From the NCBI GenBank assembly GCA_900769885.1, contig CAAGIG010000051.1:1-36252 (forward strand): a DNA stretch of 36,252 nt, given 5' to 3'. The position numbers and the translations under genes are program-made. The DNA comes from Rikenellaceae bacterium (GTDB lineage Bacteria; Bacteroidota; Bacteroidia; Bacteroidales; UBA932). Shown in pieces: positions 1 through 7,217 of this stretch. The notes beneath the pieces are model-generated. The model saw only the letters and a program-made list of their open reading frames with translations, did not search any database and had not been told where the DNA came from. How positions within the stretch are numbered: the first letter of the stretch is position 1; every line of letters begins with the position of its first letter.

Positions 1-97
1 AAAAACTTAAAGTTGAGCATTAGGAAATTAAATCTATATCCCGTTACTTTGCAATACTAAACAGATGGAACTGTGTGGGGTGAGAATATAAGCGCGT

Positions 98-120
98 GAG
101 GAATCCCTAACAGGGACCTC
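98..120 (+). promoter_or_regulatory. Leader stem-loop upstream of the Rpn-type remnant
   Basis: GAGG (98-101) pairs with CCTC (117-120) and, inside it, CCCT (105-108) pairs with AGGG (112-115) around an AAC loop. The structure ends 15 nt before the ATG at 136 and has no T-tract on the plus strand. It may be a leader structure or a remnant of a mobile-element end. The function is unknown and the pairing is only eight base pairs. Confidence 0.3.
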
Positions 121-135
121 ATAAATACTATACTA

Positions 136-439
136 ATGAAAAAAGATGATGTATATGAGCGCTTGAGCAAATCAGAGCGAGAACAGTTGGAACAGCTGGA
201 AAAAGAACATCCTTATGTTGATTTGTTGACAGATGCAGTACCAATACGATATGGGACTTGAGGAAGGAATGGAAGTCGGTTTTGATAAAGGCGTTGAGAA
301 AGGAATAGAAATCGGAATCGAACGAGGAATTGAACAAGAAGCTATGCGAATGGCAGCTAAGTTGAAGTCACTTGGAATTGAAATGAATATTATTCTCGAA
401 TCTACAGGGTTGACCAGAGAACAGATTGAGAAATTGTAG
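136..439 (+). pseudogene. Frameshifted C-terminal remnant of an Rpn-family PD-(D/E)XK nuclease/putative transposase
   Basis: The 3' part (233-439) reads as a run of G-x-E-x-G-x-E/K-x-G repeats followed by a short helical tail ending LTREQIEKL. This is the characteristic C-terminal end of Rpn/PDDEXK_2 recombination-promoting nucleases. The piece upstream, from ATG 136 (starting MKKDDVYERLSK), is in another frame and stops at 261, so a shift near 230-260 is needed to join them. The nuclease core, normally about 200 residues upstream, is absent: the remaining coding capacity is about 100 residues against roughly 300 for the family. The piece is probably dead. The repeat tail could still be expressed as a small protein from the ATG at 233. 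Confidence 0.6.
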
Positions 440-486
440 AATAGCCATTAAGAATATCGGAAGCAATAATTGCTCACCATAAATAA

Positions 487-520
487 CTGTGCTCGGCTAT
501 CCGTCGGGTGCAGTTTTATT
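487..520 (+). terminator. Rho-independent terminator after the Rpn-type remnant
   Basis: A ten-pair stem (487-496 with 504-513, about half of it G-C and several G-T pairs) closes a 7-nt loop and is followed by TTTTATT. It lies 48 bp after the stop at 439, so it fits termination of the remnant's transcript. Confidence 0.55.
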
Positions 521-585
521 ATTCTTATGTGCTATTTAGAGGGAATTGAAATGTCAGATATCAATCTTTTTCCTAATTTTGAAAT

Positions 586-1023
586 TTGGTAAATGTAGAT
601 ATTATGGCAGTTATTGAATTTTCAATTGATTTTTTCTCAAAGATTGTGATGGAGAGTGCCGAGAAACTCCATTTCTGTATTATATCAAGGTTATATAATG
701 ATTCGCAGATTCCTCCGTTCAGAACCCCAGGAATCAGGGTGGATGGGGTAAATGAGTCCGTCTTTTCTATAACTGATGTAAGCTTTATTGAGTTGGGAGG
801 GAGATCGGATAGTGTTGTTATTTGTGAAGATGCAGATGTTGAACTGATAGGAGAGGATAATGAGGATGGAACAGTAGATGTTGATAATAAGGAGAAAAAG
901 GTTTCTGCCAATAAGCCTCACGGATGGATTCTCAGTTCAGTCAGTGGTGTAAGTTGTGTACTGACCGAAAGAGAACTTATCTGTGCCTATGTAGATAGGG
1001 TGGTGAATCCTTTATTAAAATAG
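586..1023 (+). CDS. Hypothetical protein, weakly supported
   Basis: This is an open frame of 145 codons from TTG 586, or 139 from ATG 604. I recognise no family. The protein has an acidic middle (residues ~85-100, rich in Asp/Glu) and an ordinary-looking end (GWILSSVSGVSCVLTE...). Codon use on the plus strand (gat, gta, gaa, aat, gga) resembles neighbouring genes more than the Ser/Thr-rich frame on the opposite strand does, so I favour plus. No signal peptide or membrane segment is seen and no Bacteroidota -7 box lies upstream. It could be a decayed gene left beside the Rpn remnant. Confidence 0.35.
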   Translation: MVNVDIMAVIEFSIDFFSKIVMESAEKLHFCIISRLYNDSQIPPFRTPGIRVDGVNESVFSITDVSFIELGGRSDSVVICEDADVELIGEDNEDGTVDVDNKEKKVSANKPHGWILSSVSGVSCVLTERELICAYVDRVVNPLLK

Positions 1024-1026
1024 TAT

Positions 1027-1034
1027 TATATTTG
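1027..1034 (+). promoter_or_regulatory. Bacteroidota -7 element for the FtsX-like permease
   Basis: TATATTTG fits the Bacteroidota -7 consensus TAnnTTTG and ends 26 nt before the ATG at 1061. No convincing -33 TTTG lies at the usual 19-21 bp distance. Confidence 0.5.
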
Positions 1035-1060
1035 CGATTTAGTCATTGAGGAATTAAAAG

Positions 1061-2308
1061 ATGAATTTGCATCTGTTTATAGCAAATAAAATGAGAAGCC
1101 GGGGACTCAGTTCTCTGAGTAATCTCATTTCGTGCATATCGGTGGCAGTCAGTATCGCTGTCATTGTCGTTGCAATAGCTATCTCAAACGGATTCAAAAA
1201 AGAAATATCCTCCAGGGCAGTGGGATTCAGTGGAGAAATAGTGATGACCGTCCCTGGAAGCGATTACCTCAACGACGAATACCCCCTCGATGCAAACTTG
1301 TCATATCGTGAAGATATCCTGTCACTTGACGAAATAAAAGCCCTTCACAACGTCGCATACAAGCCCGGAATGTTAAAAAGTGACGACGCAGTCCACGGAG
1401 TACTATTTAAAGGAGTCGATTCACTATACTCCTTCGATTTCTATTCAAACCACTTGACAGAGGGCCGTATGCCCGACTTTTCGGGAGCTAAACTTAGTAA
1501 TGAAGTCCTTATCTCCCAGAGACTTGCCCAGAAAATGGGGTATAATCTTGGAGATAAACTGACAGTCTATTTCATCAGCGGACAAGTAAGAGTCCGCAGA
1601 TTTGACATAGTCGGGCTGTACAACATCCAACTCGACGACCTTGATGAAAAACTGATCCTTGCAGATATCCGCCAAATCAGACGCCTTAACGGCTGGAAAG
1701 GGGAAGAATCTTCCTGTATAGAAGTCTTCCTAGAACAAAATGGCACAATGAGAAACTACTATGACAGAGTCTTGATAGACAATCAAATAGCTCAAATAAT
1801 AATGAATCGCGACAGAGATTTGGACGCCCCTGTTGCAGTTACATTGATCGACAATATCTTCCCAAGCCTTTTTGACTGGCTCGGATTGCTCGATTTAAAT
1901 GTGTTGGTCGTGCTGGTTCTGATGATAGCAGTTGCCGGTTTCAATATGATATCAGGCCTACTGATTATCCTCTTTGAAAAAATCTCAATGATTGGACTAC
2001 TTAAATCTCTGGGAATGAGAACCTGGGGAATCTGTAAAGTCTTTATGTACAAAGGCTCTCAAATTGTACTCAAAGGAATGTTCTACGGAAATATATTTGC
2101 AGTGGCAGTACTTCTTGTTCAGAAATATACCCAAATCATAACATTGAACCCAGAGAACTATTTTGTCAATTTTGTTCCAATAGACCTCTCGATACTGCAG
2201 TGGTGCGTAATCAATGTAGCCGCTTTTGCCATAAATATGTTAATAATGGCAGTTCCAACCCTCTTTATTTCAAAGGTTTCACCCGATAAAAGCATAAAGG
2301 TTAATTAG
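1061..2308 (+). CDS. FtsX/LolE-like ABC transporter permease
   Basis: This 415-residue inner-membrane protein has the FtsX/MacB-type layout. There is one N-terminal membrane helix (~20-45), then a large extracytoplasmic domain (~46-270), then three C-terminal helices (~275-305, ~325-355, ~375-405). The family couples a cytosolic ATPase to lipoprotein release, toxin or lipid export, or cell-wall hydrolase control. The N-terminal motif (SRGLSSLSNLIS...AISNGFKKEI) is close to LolC/LolE-type permeases of Bacteroidota. No ATPase gene is adjacent, so the partner must be encoded elsewhere. It starts at ATG 1061, and its 3' end overlaps the convergent kinase-RapZ gene by 8 bp. Confidence 0.8.
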   Translation: MNLHLFIANKMRSRGLSSLSNLISCISVAVSIAVIVVAIAISNGFKKEISSRAVGFSGEIVMTVPGSDYLNDEYPLDANLSYREDILSLDEIKALHNVAYKPGMLKSDDAVHGVLFKGVDSLYSFDFYSNHLTEGRMPDFSGAKLSNEVLISQRLAQKMGYNLGDKLTVYFISGQVRVRRFDIVGLYNIQLDDLDEKLILADIRQIRRLNGWKGEESSCIEVFLEQNGTMRNYYDRVLIDNQIAQIIMNRDRDLDAPVAVTLIDNIFPSLFDWLGLLDLNVLVVLVLMIAVAGFNMISGLLIILFEKISMIGLLKSLGMRTWGICKVFMYKGSQIVLKGMFYGNIFAVAVLLVQKYTQIITLNPENYFVNFVPIDLSILQWCVINVAAFAINMLIMAVPTLFISKVSPDKSIKVN

Positions 2309-3755
2309 CTCTAACCACCTGAAATTCTTTCTTCACACCTTGTTCTCTGTGGCAAAGTGTAACTCTCAAATTATACTTTTCGCTAATATGTCTGCTCAAT
2401 TGTTCTGCACAGAAAACAGAACGATGCTGTCCTCCGGTGCATCCAAAAGAGAATTGCAAATCTTTAAATCCTCTTTCAAGGTAATTCTCAATATGTTGAT
2501 CTGCAAGGCGGTAAACACCTTCAAGGAAATGCTCCATCGCCTCATTGTGTCTTGCAAAATACTCAATCACAGGGGCATCCATACCGGTAACTTTCTTGTA
2601 TTGAACTTCTCTCCCGGGATTTGGCAAAGCCCTGCAGTCAAAAACATAGCCCCCGCCATTTCCCGAAACATCTTCAGGAATACCTTTTTTATATGAGAAG
2701 CTGAAAACTCTGATGTAAAGATTCTCCCCGTCAGGGTGATGATATGTGCTATCGTGGTGCTTTTGAATAAGTTTTCCGAGCACTTCGCTCAAATAAGGGT
2801 ACTCGTCAAAACCCTCTCCAAGCAGTCGTTCCAAAGATGAAATGGCAGCAGGGATACTTTGCAAAAAATGCTCCTTACGCTCTATCTTTCCTCTAAAACC
2901 GTATGCTCCAAGCACTTGTAGTAGTCTGAACAATACAAAATGTCGTAAATTAGCTCTGAAATCCTTCTCTTTGATATGGGTAAACTGACTCAATGACTCG
3001 AGATATAATTTTATAAGTTCATCTCTCACCGAATCGGAAAAATTTGCTTTTGCCTGCCATAAAAATGAAGCGACGTCATAATAAATAGGACCCTTTCTTC
3101 CCCCTTGAAAATCAATAAAATATGGAGAGTCGTCGAGAATCATTACATTTCTGCTCTGAAAGTCTCTATACATAAAGGTATCCCCATTGTGAATCAGCAA
3201 TTTGTCAGCTAATGATTGGAAATCCTTTTCAAGTTTTACCTCGTCAAAATCGACTCCACAACCTTTAAGGAAGCAATATTTGAAATAATTGAGGTCAAAG
3301 AAAATGGACATTCTGTCAAACTCTTTGATAGGGTAGCATTTATTGAAATCGAGTCCTACCGGCCCAATGTGCTGAATGATAGGGAGAAGGTAGATGGTTT
3401 TTCGTAGAAGTTCCATCTCCTGAGAATTGAAATCTCCACTATTTCGACCATTTGATATTGCATCAAAAAGAGAGACCGAACCCAAATCCTCCTGTAGGTA
3501 GCAGCTCATATCACTGTCGTGGGCCAGAACCTTGGGAACAGGGATTCCATTTTTGCTGAACGTTGAGCAAATTGATATGAATGCACTGTTCTCAGCTTCA
3601 GATTCCCCGATAACACCTATAATGCTGTCGATGTCATTGTCGCTATTGGGATATATTCTGAAATATTCTCTGTTACTGCCCGATTTTGGAAGGGGAGTTA
3701 TTCTGTAATCCTCTCTGTTGAGGTATTTTGATATGAGTTTTTTAAGTTTGTCCAT
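2301..3755 (-). CDS. APH/AmgK-like phosphotransferase fused to a RapZ C-terminal domain
   Basis: This 484-residue protein has two parts. Residues ~15-330 form an aminoglycoside-phosphotransferase-fold kinase resembling amino-sugar kinase AmgK. It has a catalytic loop YRDFQSRNVM, in which the usual Brenner His is Tyr, and a metal-binding motif IDFQGGRKGPIYYD. Residues ~350-484 match the RapZ C-terminal domain, with FDCRALPNPGR, VTGMDAPV and the hallmark GCTGGQHRSV. In E. coli this domain senses glucosamine-6-phosphate. The fusion suggests a kinase for a wall-derived amino sugar with a built-in sensor domain; this is inferred. I chose ATG 3755 over an upstream in-frame start at 3794 because the family begins near MDKLKKLI. 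It is transcribed divergently from the DUF2284 gene. Confidence 0.85.
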   Translation of the reverse strand: MDKLKKLISKYLNREDYRITPLPKSGSNREYFRIYPNSDNDIDSIIGVIGESEAENSAFISICSTFSKNGIPVPKVLAHDSDMSCYLQEDLGSVSLFDAISNGRNSGDFNSQEMELLRKTIYLLPIIQHIGPVGLDFNKCYPIKEFDRMSIFFDLNYFKYCFLKGCGVDFDEVKLEKDFQSLADKLLIHNGDTFMYRDFQSRNVMILDDSPYFIDFQGGRKGPIYYDVASFLWQAKANFSDSVRDELIKLYLESLSQFTHIKEKDFRANLRHFVLFRLLQVLGAYGFRGKIERKEHFLQSIPAAISSLERLLGEGFDEYPYLSEVLGKLIQKHHDSTYHHPDGENLYIRVFSFSYKKGIPEDVSGNGGGYVFDCRALPNPGREVQYKKVTGMDAPVIEYFARHNEAMEHFLEGVYRLADQHIENYLERGFKDLQFSFGCTGGQHRSVFCAEQLSRHISEKYNLRVTLCHREQGVKKEFQVVRAN

Positions 3756-3759
3756 AAAG

Positions 3760-3767
3760 CAAAAATA
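3760..3767 (-). promoter_or_regulatory. -7 element of the kinase-RapZ gene
   Basis: On the minus strand this reads TATTTTTG, a match to TAnnTTTG. It ends only 4 nt before the ATG at 3755, which would give almost no leader. No well-spaced -33 box is obvious. Confidence 0.4.
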
Positions 3768-3779
3768 AGAATAAAAAAC

Positions 3780-3787
3780 TAATTTTG
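3780..3787 (+). promoter_or_regulatory. -7 element of the DUF2284 gene
   Basis: TAATTTTG fits TAnnTTTG and lies 24 nt before the ATG at 3812. It sits back-to-back with the minus-strand -7 box at 3760-3767 in a 56-bp divergent intergenic region. Confidence 0.45.
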
Positions 3788-3811
3788 TATCCAATTGTAA
3801 TATGCAGAAGG

Positions 3812-4333
3812 ATGATGGAATATAAAATTGAGAGAATCAAGGTTGATTGTAGAGAGTTTCTTTCAAAGTATCAGAATGTTGAGAAGTTTTTGACAATGTG
3901 CCGCAGTTGTCGCAATTTTGGCAAATTATACACTTGTCCACCTTTCGGAGATGAGATTTATTCTGTTTTGAAAAATTACAGGTCATTGGAACTTTTCGTG
4001 ATGCGTGTGGATGCTTCCCAAATGATTGGATATGAGCAGGCAAGGAGTTATTTCGATAAGGAAATGTTGAACCTTGAAAGGGAAAATGCAGGTTCCTTGG
4101 CATTTTTTGCAGGAAGTTGTACAATCTGTGGCAAAGGAAATTGTTCCAGAGAAAAAGGAGAAGAGTGTCGTTATAAAGAATCGTCCCGCCTATCTCTCGA
4201 GGCTGTAGGAATAGATGTAACCGCGGCATTATCAGATTATTTTGGCGTGGAACTGGAATGGGCGTCAGAGAGTGAAACACCTTCAACAATCCATCTGTTA
4301 AGTGCATTGGCAGTAGATAAATTTGTTGTATAA
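3812..4333 (+). CDS. DUF2284-type Cys-rich, predicted metal-binding protein
   Basis: This 173-residue soluble protein has two cysteine clusters. The first is near the N-terminus (CRSCRNFGKLYTCPPF, residues ~30-45) and the second is central (CTICGKGNC...EECRY, ~103-120), followed by SSRLSLEAVGIDV. The pattern matches the DUF2284 family, described as predicted metal-binding and possibly carrying an iron-sulfur centre; its biochemical role is unknown. It starts at ATG 3812 or 3815, with AGAAGG just upstream as a modest ribosome-binding site. The -33 box of the downstream porin promoter lies inside the 3' end of this gene. Confidence 0.75.
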   Translation: MMEYKIERIKVDCREFLSKYQNVEKFLTMCRSCRNFGKLYTCPPFGDEIYSVLKNYRSLELFVMRVDASQMIGYEQARSYFDKEMLNLERENAGSLAFFAGSCTICGKGNCSREKGEECRYKESSRLSLEAVGIDVTAALSDYFGVELEWASESETPSTIHLLSALAVDKFVV

Positions 4334-4353
4334 AAGTACCTTTGTTATATTTG
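4322..4353 (+). promoter_or_regulatory. Bacteroidota promoter of the putative porin gene
   Basis: TTTG (4322-4325), a 20-bp spacer and TATATTTG (4346-4353) fit the Bacteroidota housekeeping consensus. Only 6 nt separate the -7 box from the ATG at 4360, so transcription would begin at or next to the start codon. Confidence 0.6.
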
Positions 4354-4359
4354 CGGTTT

Positions 4360-7212
4360 ATGCAAAAGAAATTTAGTAGAGTTATAGCAGTCGCAGTAAT
4401 TACCCTCTTGTCGTGGGCAGGGGCAGTTTCACTTATGGGCAGCCGTCCATCAGGTGCTTCTATAAATCTAAGTTCATATATAGAAAGGGATTCAATTCCG
4501 GGGAGAGATTCTTTGCAGATGAGGGATTCACTGACTCAGATTGATTCTTTGAACCTTAGAGATTCTATATCTGTCAGAGACTCTATAATAACAGTTGATT
4601 CTCATACAGTTGCAGATTCTCTTACAGCAATTGACTCTCTTGCGGTAGTAGATTCTCTTGTTACAACCGACTCCCTCGTTGCACTTGACTCATTGACATC
4701 GATTGACTCCTTGGTCGTGTTGGACTCATTGACCCTTGATTCTTTGGCTCGTGCAGACTCGATTGCACGTGAAGATTCATTGAACAGAAAATATAATGAA
4801 AGGGTGCGCAGGAGGATGATACGGGACAGTATCAAGGCTGTAAGGGATAGTATCCGTTGGGCAAAACCTCGTGTCCTTTATACCAGCTATATTCCCGATT
4901 CTGTTTATTATGAGAGAATTATAATGTGGAATGCGACACCTTACGACAATAAATTCAACAGACAGCAGGTCGATACCACTTACAATGACTGGTATTCCGA
5001 GTATCCATATTATTGGGAAGATGTAGATGTTGTCAACCTTGGAACAGTAGGTTCTGCTACAATGAATATGGATTTCCACAGAAGGAGAAACTTTGACATA
5101 TTCAAACCCTATGCTCCTTATCTGGTATGGTCCTATACTCCCGAGACCCTCCCGATGTACAACACCAAGTCTCCATACACCGAATTGGCATATTGGGGAA
5201 CTCTGTTTACATATAAGGATAAGGAAGAGTTGAATATACATTTTCTTCATACACAGAATATTACACCTGAATTCAATTTTGCTTTGATGGTTGACAGATG
5301 GGCTGCGGCAGGTCGTCTTACCAATGAGGCTACCTATAATAACAATGTTCACTTGTCGGCTAACTACGTTGGAGAGAATTATGTTGCAAATGCAGGCTTT
5401 ATCCATCAAAACATTAACCGACAGGAAAATGGTGGGGTATCCGATCCCTCATTTGTCAGGGATACAGTGGTGGATGCCAAGACAATACCTGTCTATCTTT
5501 CAAACGCAAACAACAAACTTTCCAGAAATACAGTATTCCTGAATCATTCATATAGCGTTTCGCTAAAAAGGGATAAAAATAAAGGAATGACCGATACTAC
5601 TGATATGGCTCTTCCTGGAGATTCACTTTTCGCCTCCACTCCGGATGACTCATTGTCAGTAGGTCGTGATTTTAATTCTCCAGGTGGCAAAGGGAGAGAA
5701 GGAGGTCAGGACCCTCAGACAATGGGTGGTAGAAATCGTGACCGCGATTCTCAGGATATGAATGCCCAAAGGGATAGCCTTATAGGGCAAAGAGGAGGAG
5801 AACGTCCACCACAAGGAGAGGCAACTGATGGTTCCGTTCCATCTAAGGGTCAAGGTACCCCACAAGGTCAAGGCAATCCACAAGGAAGAGGTCAGGGTTC
5901 TGCCCAAACACCTCCTCAGGGTGGTGGAATACCTGGTATGCCCGGTATGAATCCTGCAGGACAAAATCCTGGTGGTCAAAAAGGTGGTAATCAGAGGACA
6001 ACACTTCCTCCGGGGGAGATTGACAGTGTGGCATTAGCGGCATTGAAATCTTTGGGAGATGGTCCGATGTTGAAGTTTGGGCACGTAGGAGAGTTGTCGA
6101 GATATTATAAATTGTATACAGATAATATCGGCACAAGCTCTCAGCAGGAGAGAGATTTCTATAATAATCAATTCTATATAAACCCTCAGGTTTCTGCAGA
6201 CTCAATAAGACTATTGACCTTTGAAAATAAGGCATATGTAAGTTTCCAGCCGATGTCGCGAGATGCTGTGCTTGCCCATATTACCGGGGGAGTAGGTTAT
6301 CAGTGGAACAGTATTTATATGATGTCACCTGAAACATTCCTCACAGGAAACAGAAATGTCCATCAGAATAATATGTATGTCTATGCAATGGCCGGTGGTA
6401 AATACAGAAAATACCTTGAGTGGGGGGCAATGGCAAGGTATGACTTCTTGGGATATACTCAAAATGACCTTCTTATAGATGGTAATATTGGTGTCTCATT
6501 CTATCCGTTCAAGGATAAATCGGAACCTGTTACATTGAGAGGTAGTTTCCATACTTCTTTGAAAGAGCCTGACTGGTTCTCACAACATTATTACTCAAAC
6601 CACTATGTCTGGGAGAATAATTATGGAAAAACATCTACCACTACTATCAAGGCAGATTTGGAAATTCCAAAATGGGATATGGATGCCGGATTTGCATATT
6701 CATTGATTAACAATCATTTGTATAATGATACTTTGGGATATGTAAGGCAGCACGAAGGTATTGTCAATGTGATGAGTGCATATTTGAGGAAGGATTTCAA
6801 ATTGTGGCTCTTCCACTTGGACAACAGAGTGTTGTTCCAGTATTCTTCAGACCAGAATGTGTTGCCATTGCCAATGCTTACACTTCATTTGAGATGGTAT
6901 CTTGAATTTACAGCAGTGAAGAATGTTCTCGATATCCAAATCGGAGCAGATGCTACATTCAATACCAAATATTATGCACCTGCTTACAATCCTGCATTGG
7001 GAACATTCCAGGTGCAAAATGACGAGCTTATCGGAAATAATCCATATATCGACGTATTTGTCAATTTGCAGTGGAAGAGGGCAAGTATTTTCTTGAAAGT
7101 AGTCAATGTGGGACAAGGCTGGCCAAATCACGATACATTCTCGGCATACAGATATATCAAACCTGTCAGAACCTTTAAAGTCGGTATTCACTGGCCATTC
7201 TATATCAAATAA
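4360..7212 (+). CDS. Putative porin-family outer-membrane protein with hexapeptide repeats
   Basis: This 950-residue exported protein starts with a signal peptide (residues ~1-33). It continues with 17 near-perfect D-S-[L/I]-x-x-x repeats (44-144), a basic stretch (~145-170), and a long aromatic, beta-strand-rich body that resembles the Bacteroidota 'putative porin' family. Residues ~439-553 are a Gly/Gln/Pro/Arg low-complexity insertion inside the barrel region. The C-terminus (KVGIHWPFYIK) is a plausible last strand. I chose ATG 4360 rather than TTG 4342 because the promoter -7 box covers 4346-4353. The MltF-like gene follows after 5 bp and is probably co-transcribed. The substrate is unknown. 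Confidence 0.8.
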   Translation: MQKKFSRVIAVAVITLLSWAGAVSLMGSRPSGASINLSSYIERDSIPGRDSLQMRDSLTQIDSLNLRDSISVRDSIITVDSHTVADSLTAIDSLAVVDSLVTTDSLVALDSLTSIDSLVVLDSLTLDSLARADSIAREDSLNRKYNERVRRRMIRDSIKAVRDSIRWAKPRVLYTSYIPDSVYYERIIMWNATPYDNKFNRQQVDTTYNDWYSEYPYYWEDVDVVNLGTVGSATMNMDFHRRRNFDIFKPYAPYLVWSYTPETLPMYNTKSPYTELAYWGTLFTYKDKEELNIHFLHTQNITPEFNFALMVDRWAAAGRLTNEATYNNNVHLSANYVGENYVANAGFIHQNINRQENGGVSDPSFVRDTVVDAKTIPVYLSNANNKLSRNTVFLNHSYSVSLKRDKNKGMTDTTDMALPGDSLFASTPDDSLSVGRDFNSPGGKGREGGQDPQTMGGRNRDRDSQDMNAQRDSLIGQRGGERPPQGEATDGSVPSKGQGTPQGQGNPQGRGQGSAQTPPQGGGIPGMPGMNPAGQNPGGQKGGNQRTTLPPGEIDSVALAALKSLGDGPMLKFGHVGELSRYYKLYTDNIGTSSQQERDFYNNQFYINPQVSADSIRLLTFENKAYVSFQPMSRDAVLAHITGGVGYQWNSIYMMSPETFLTGNRNVHQNNMYVYAMAGGKYRKYLEWGAMARYDFLGYTQNDLLIDGNIGVSFYPFKDKSEPVTLRGSFHTSLKEPDWFSQHYYSNHYVWENNYGKTSTTTIKADLEIPKWDMDAGFAYSLINNHLYNDTLGYVRQHEGIVNVMSAYLRKDFKLWLFHLDNRVLFQYSSDQNVLPLPMLTLHLRWYLEFTAVKNVLDIQIGADATFNTKYYAPAYNPALGTFQVQNDELIGNNPYIDVFVNLQWKRASIFLKVVNVGQGWPNHDTFSAYRYIKPVRTFKVGIHWPFYIK
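4489..4791 (+). repeat. In-frame 18-bp repeats encoding D-S-[L/I]-x-x-x hexads
   Basis: Seventeen consecutive hexapeptides begin with Asp-Ser, 6 residues apart with a single 5-residue step near residue 122. The Asp-Ser pair is invariant, position 3 is Leu or Ile in all but one, and positions 4-6 vary. Early copies carry Arg at position 6 and later ones carry aliphatic residues. Codons for Asp-Ser vary, so the array is conserved at protein level and is not a recent DNA duplication. Confidence 0.85.
5674..6017 (+). repeat. Gly/Gln/Pro/Arg low-complexity insertion in the porin
   Basis: The reading frame encodes a segment dense in G, Q, P and R, with recurrent PQG, GQG, RGG and GMPGMNP motifs. 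It falls between recognisable beta-rich parts of the barrel protein. It is probably a disordered extracellular loop or periplasmic plug, and it has no domain match that I recognise. Confidence 0.7.
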
Positions 7213-7217
7213 TCTCT

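Noticed and set aside
136..439. Programmed ribosomal frameshift in the Rpn-type sequence
   Set aside because: No slippery heptamer followed by a stem is seen near the frame change, and the nuclease core is missing anyway, so decay explains it better.
573..911. Ser/Thr-rich open frame on the minus strand
   Set aside because: It is the reverse of the 586-1023 frame, with composition typical of a shadow of Glu/Asp/Asn-rich codons.
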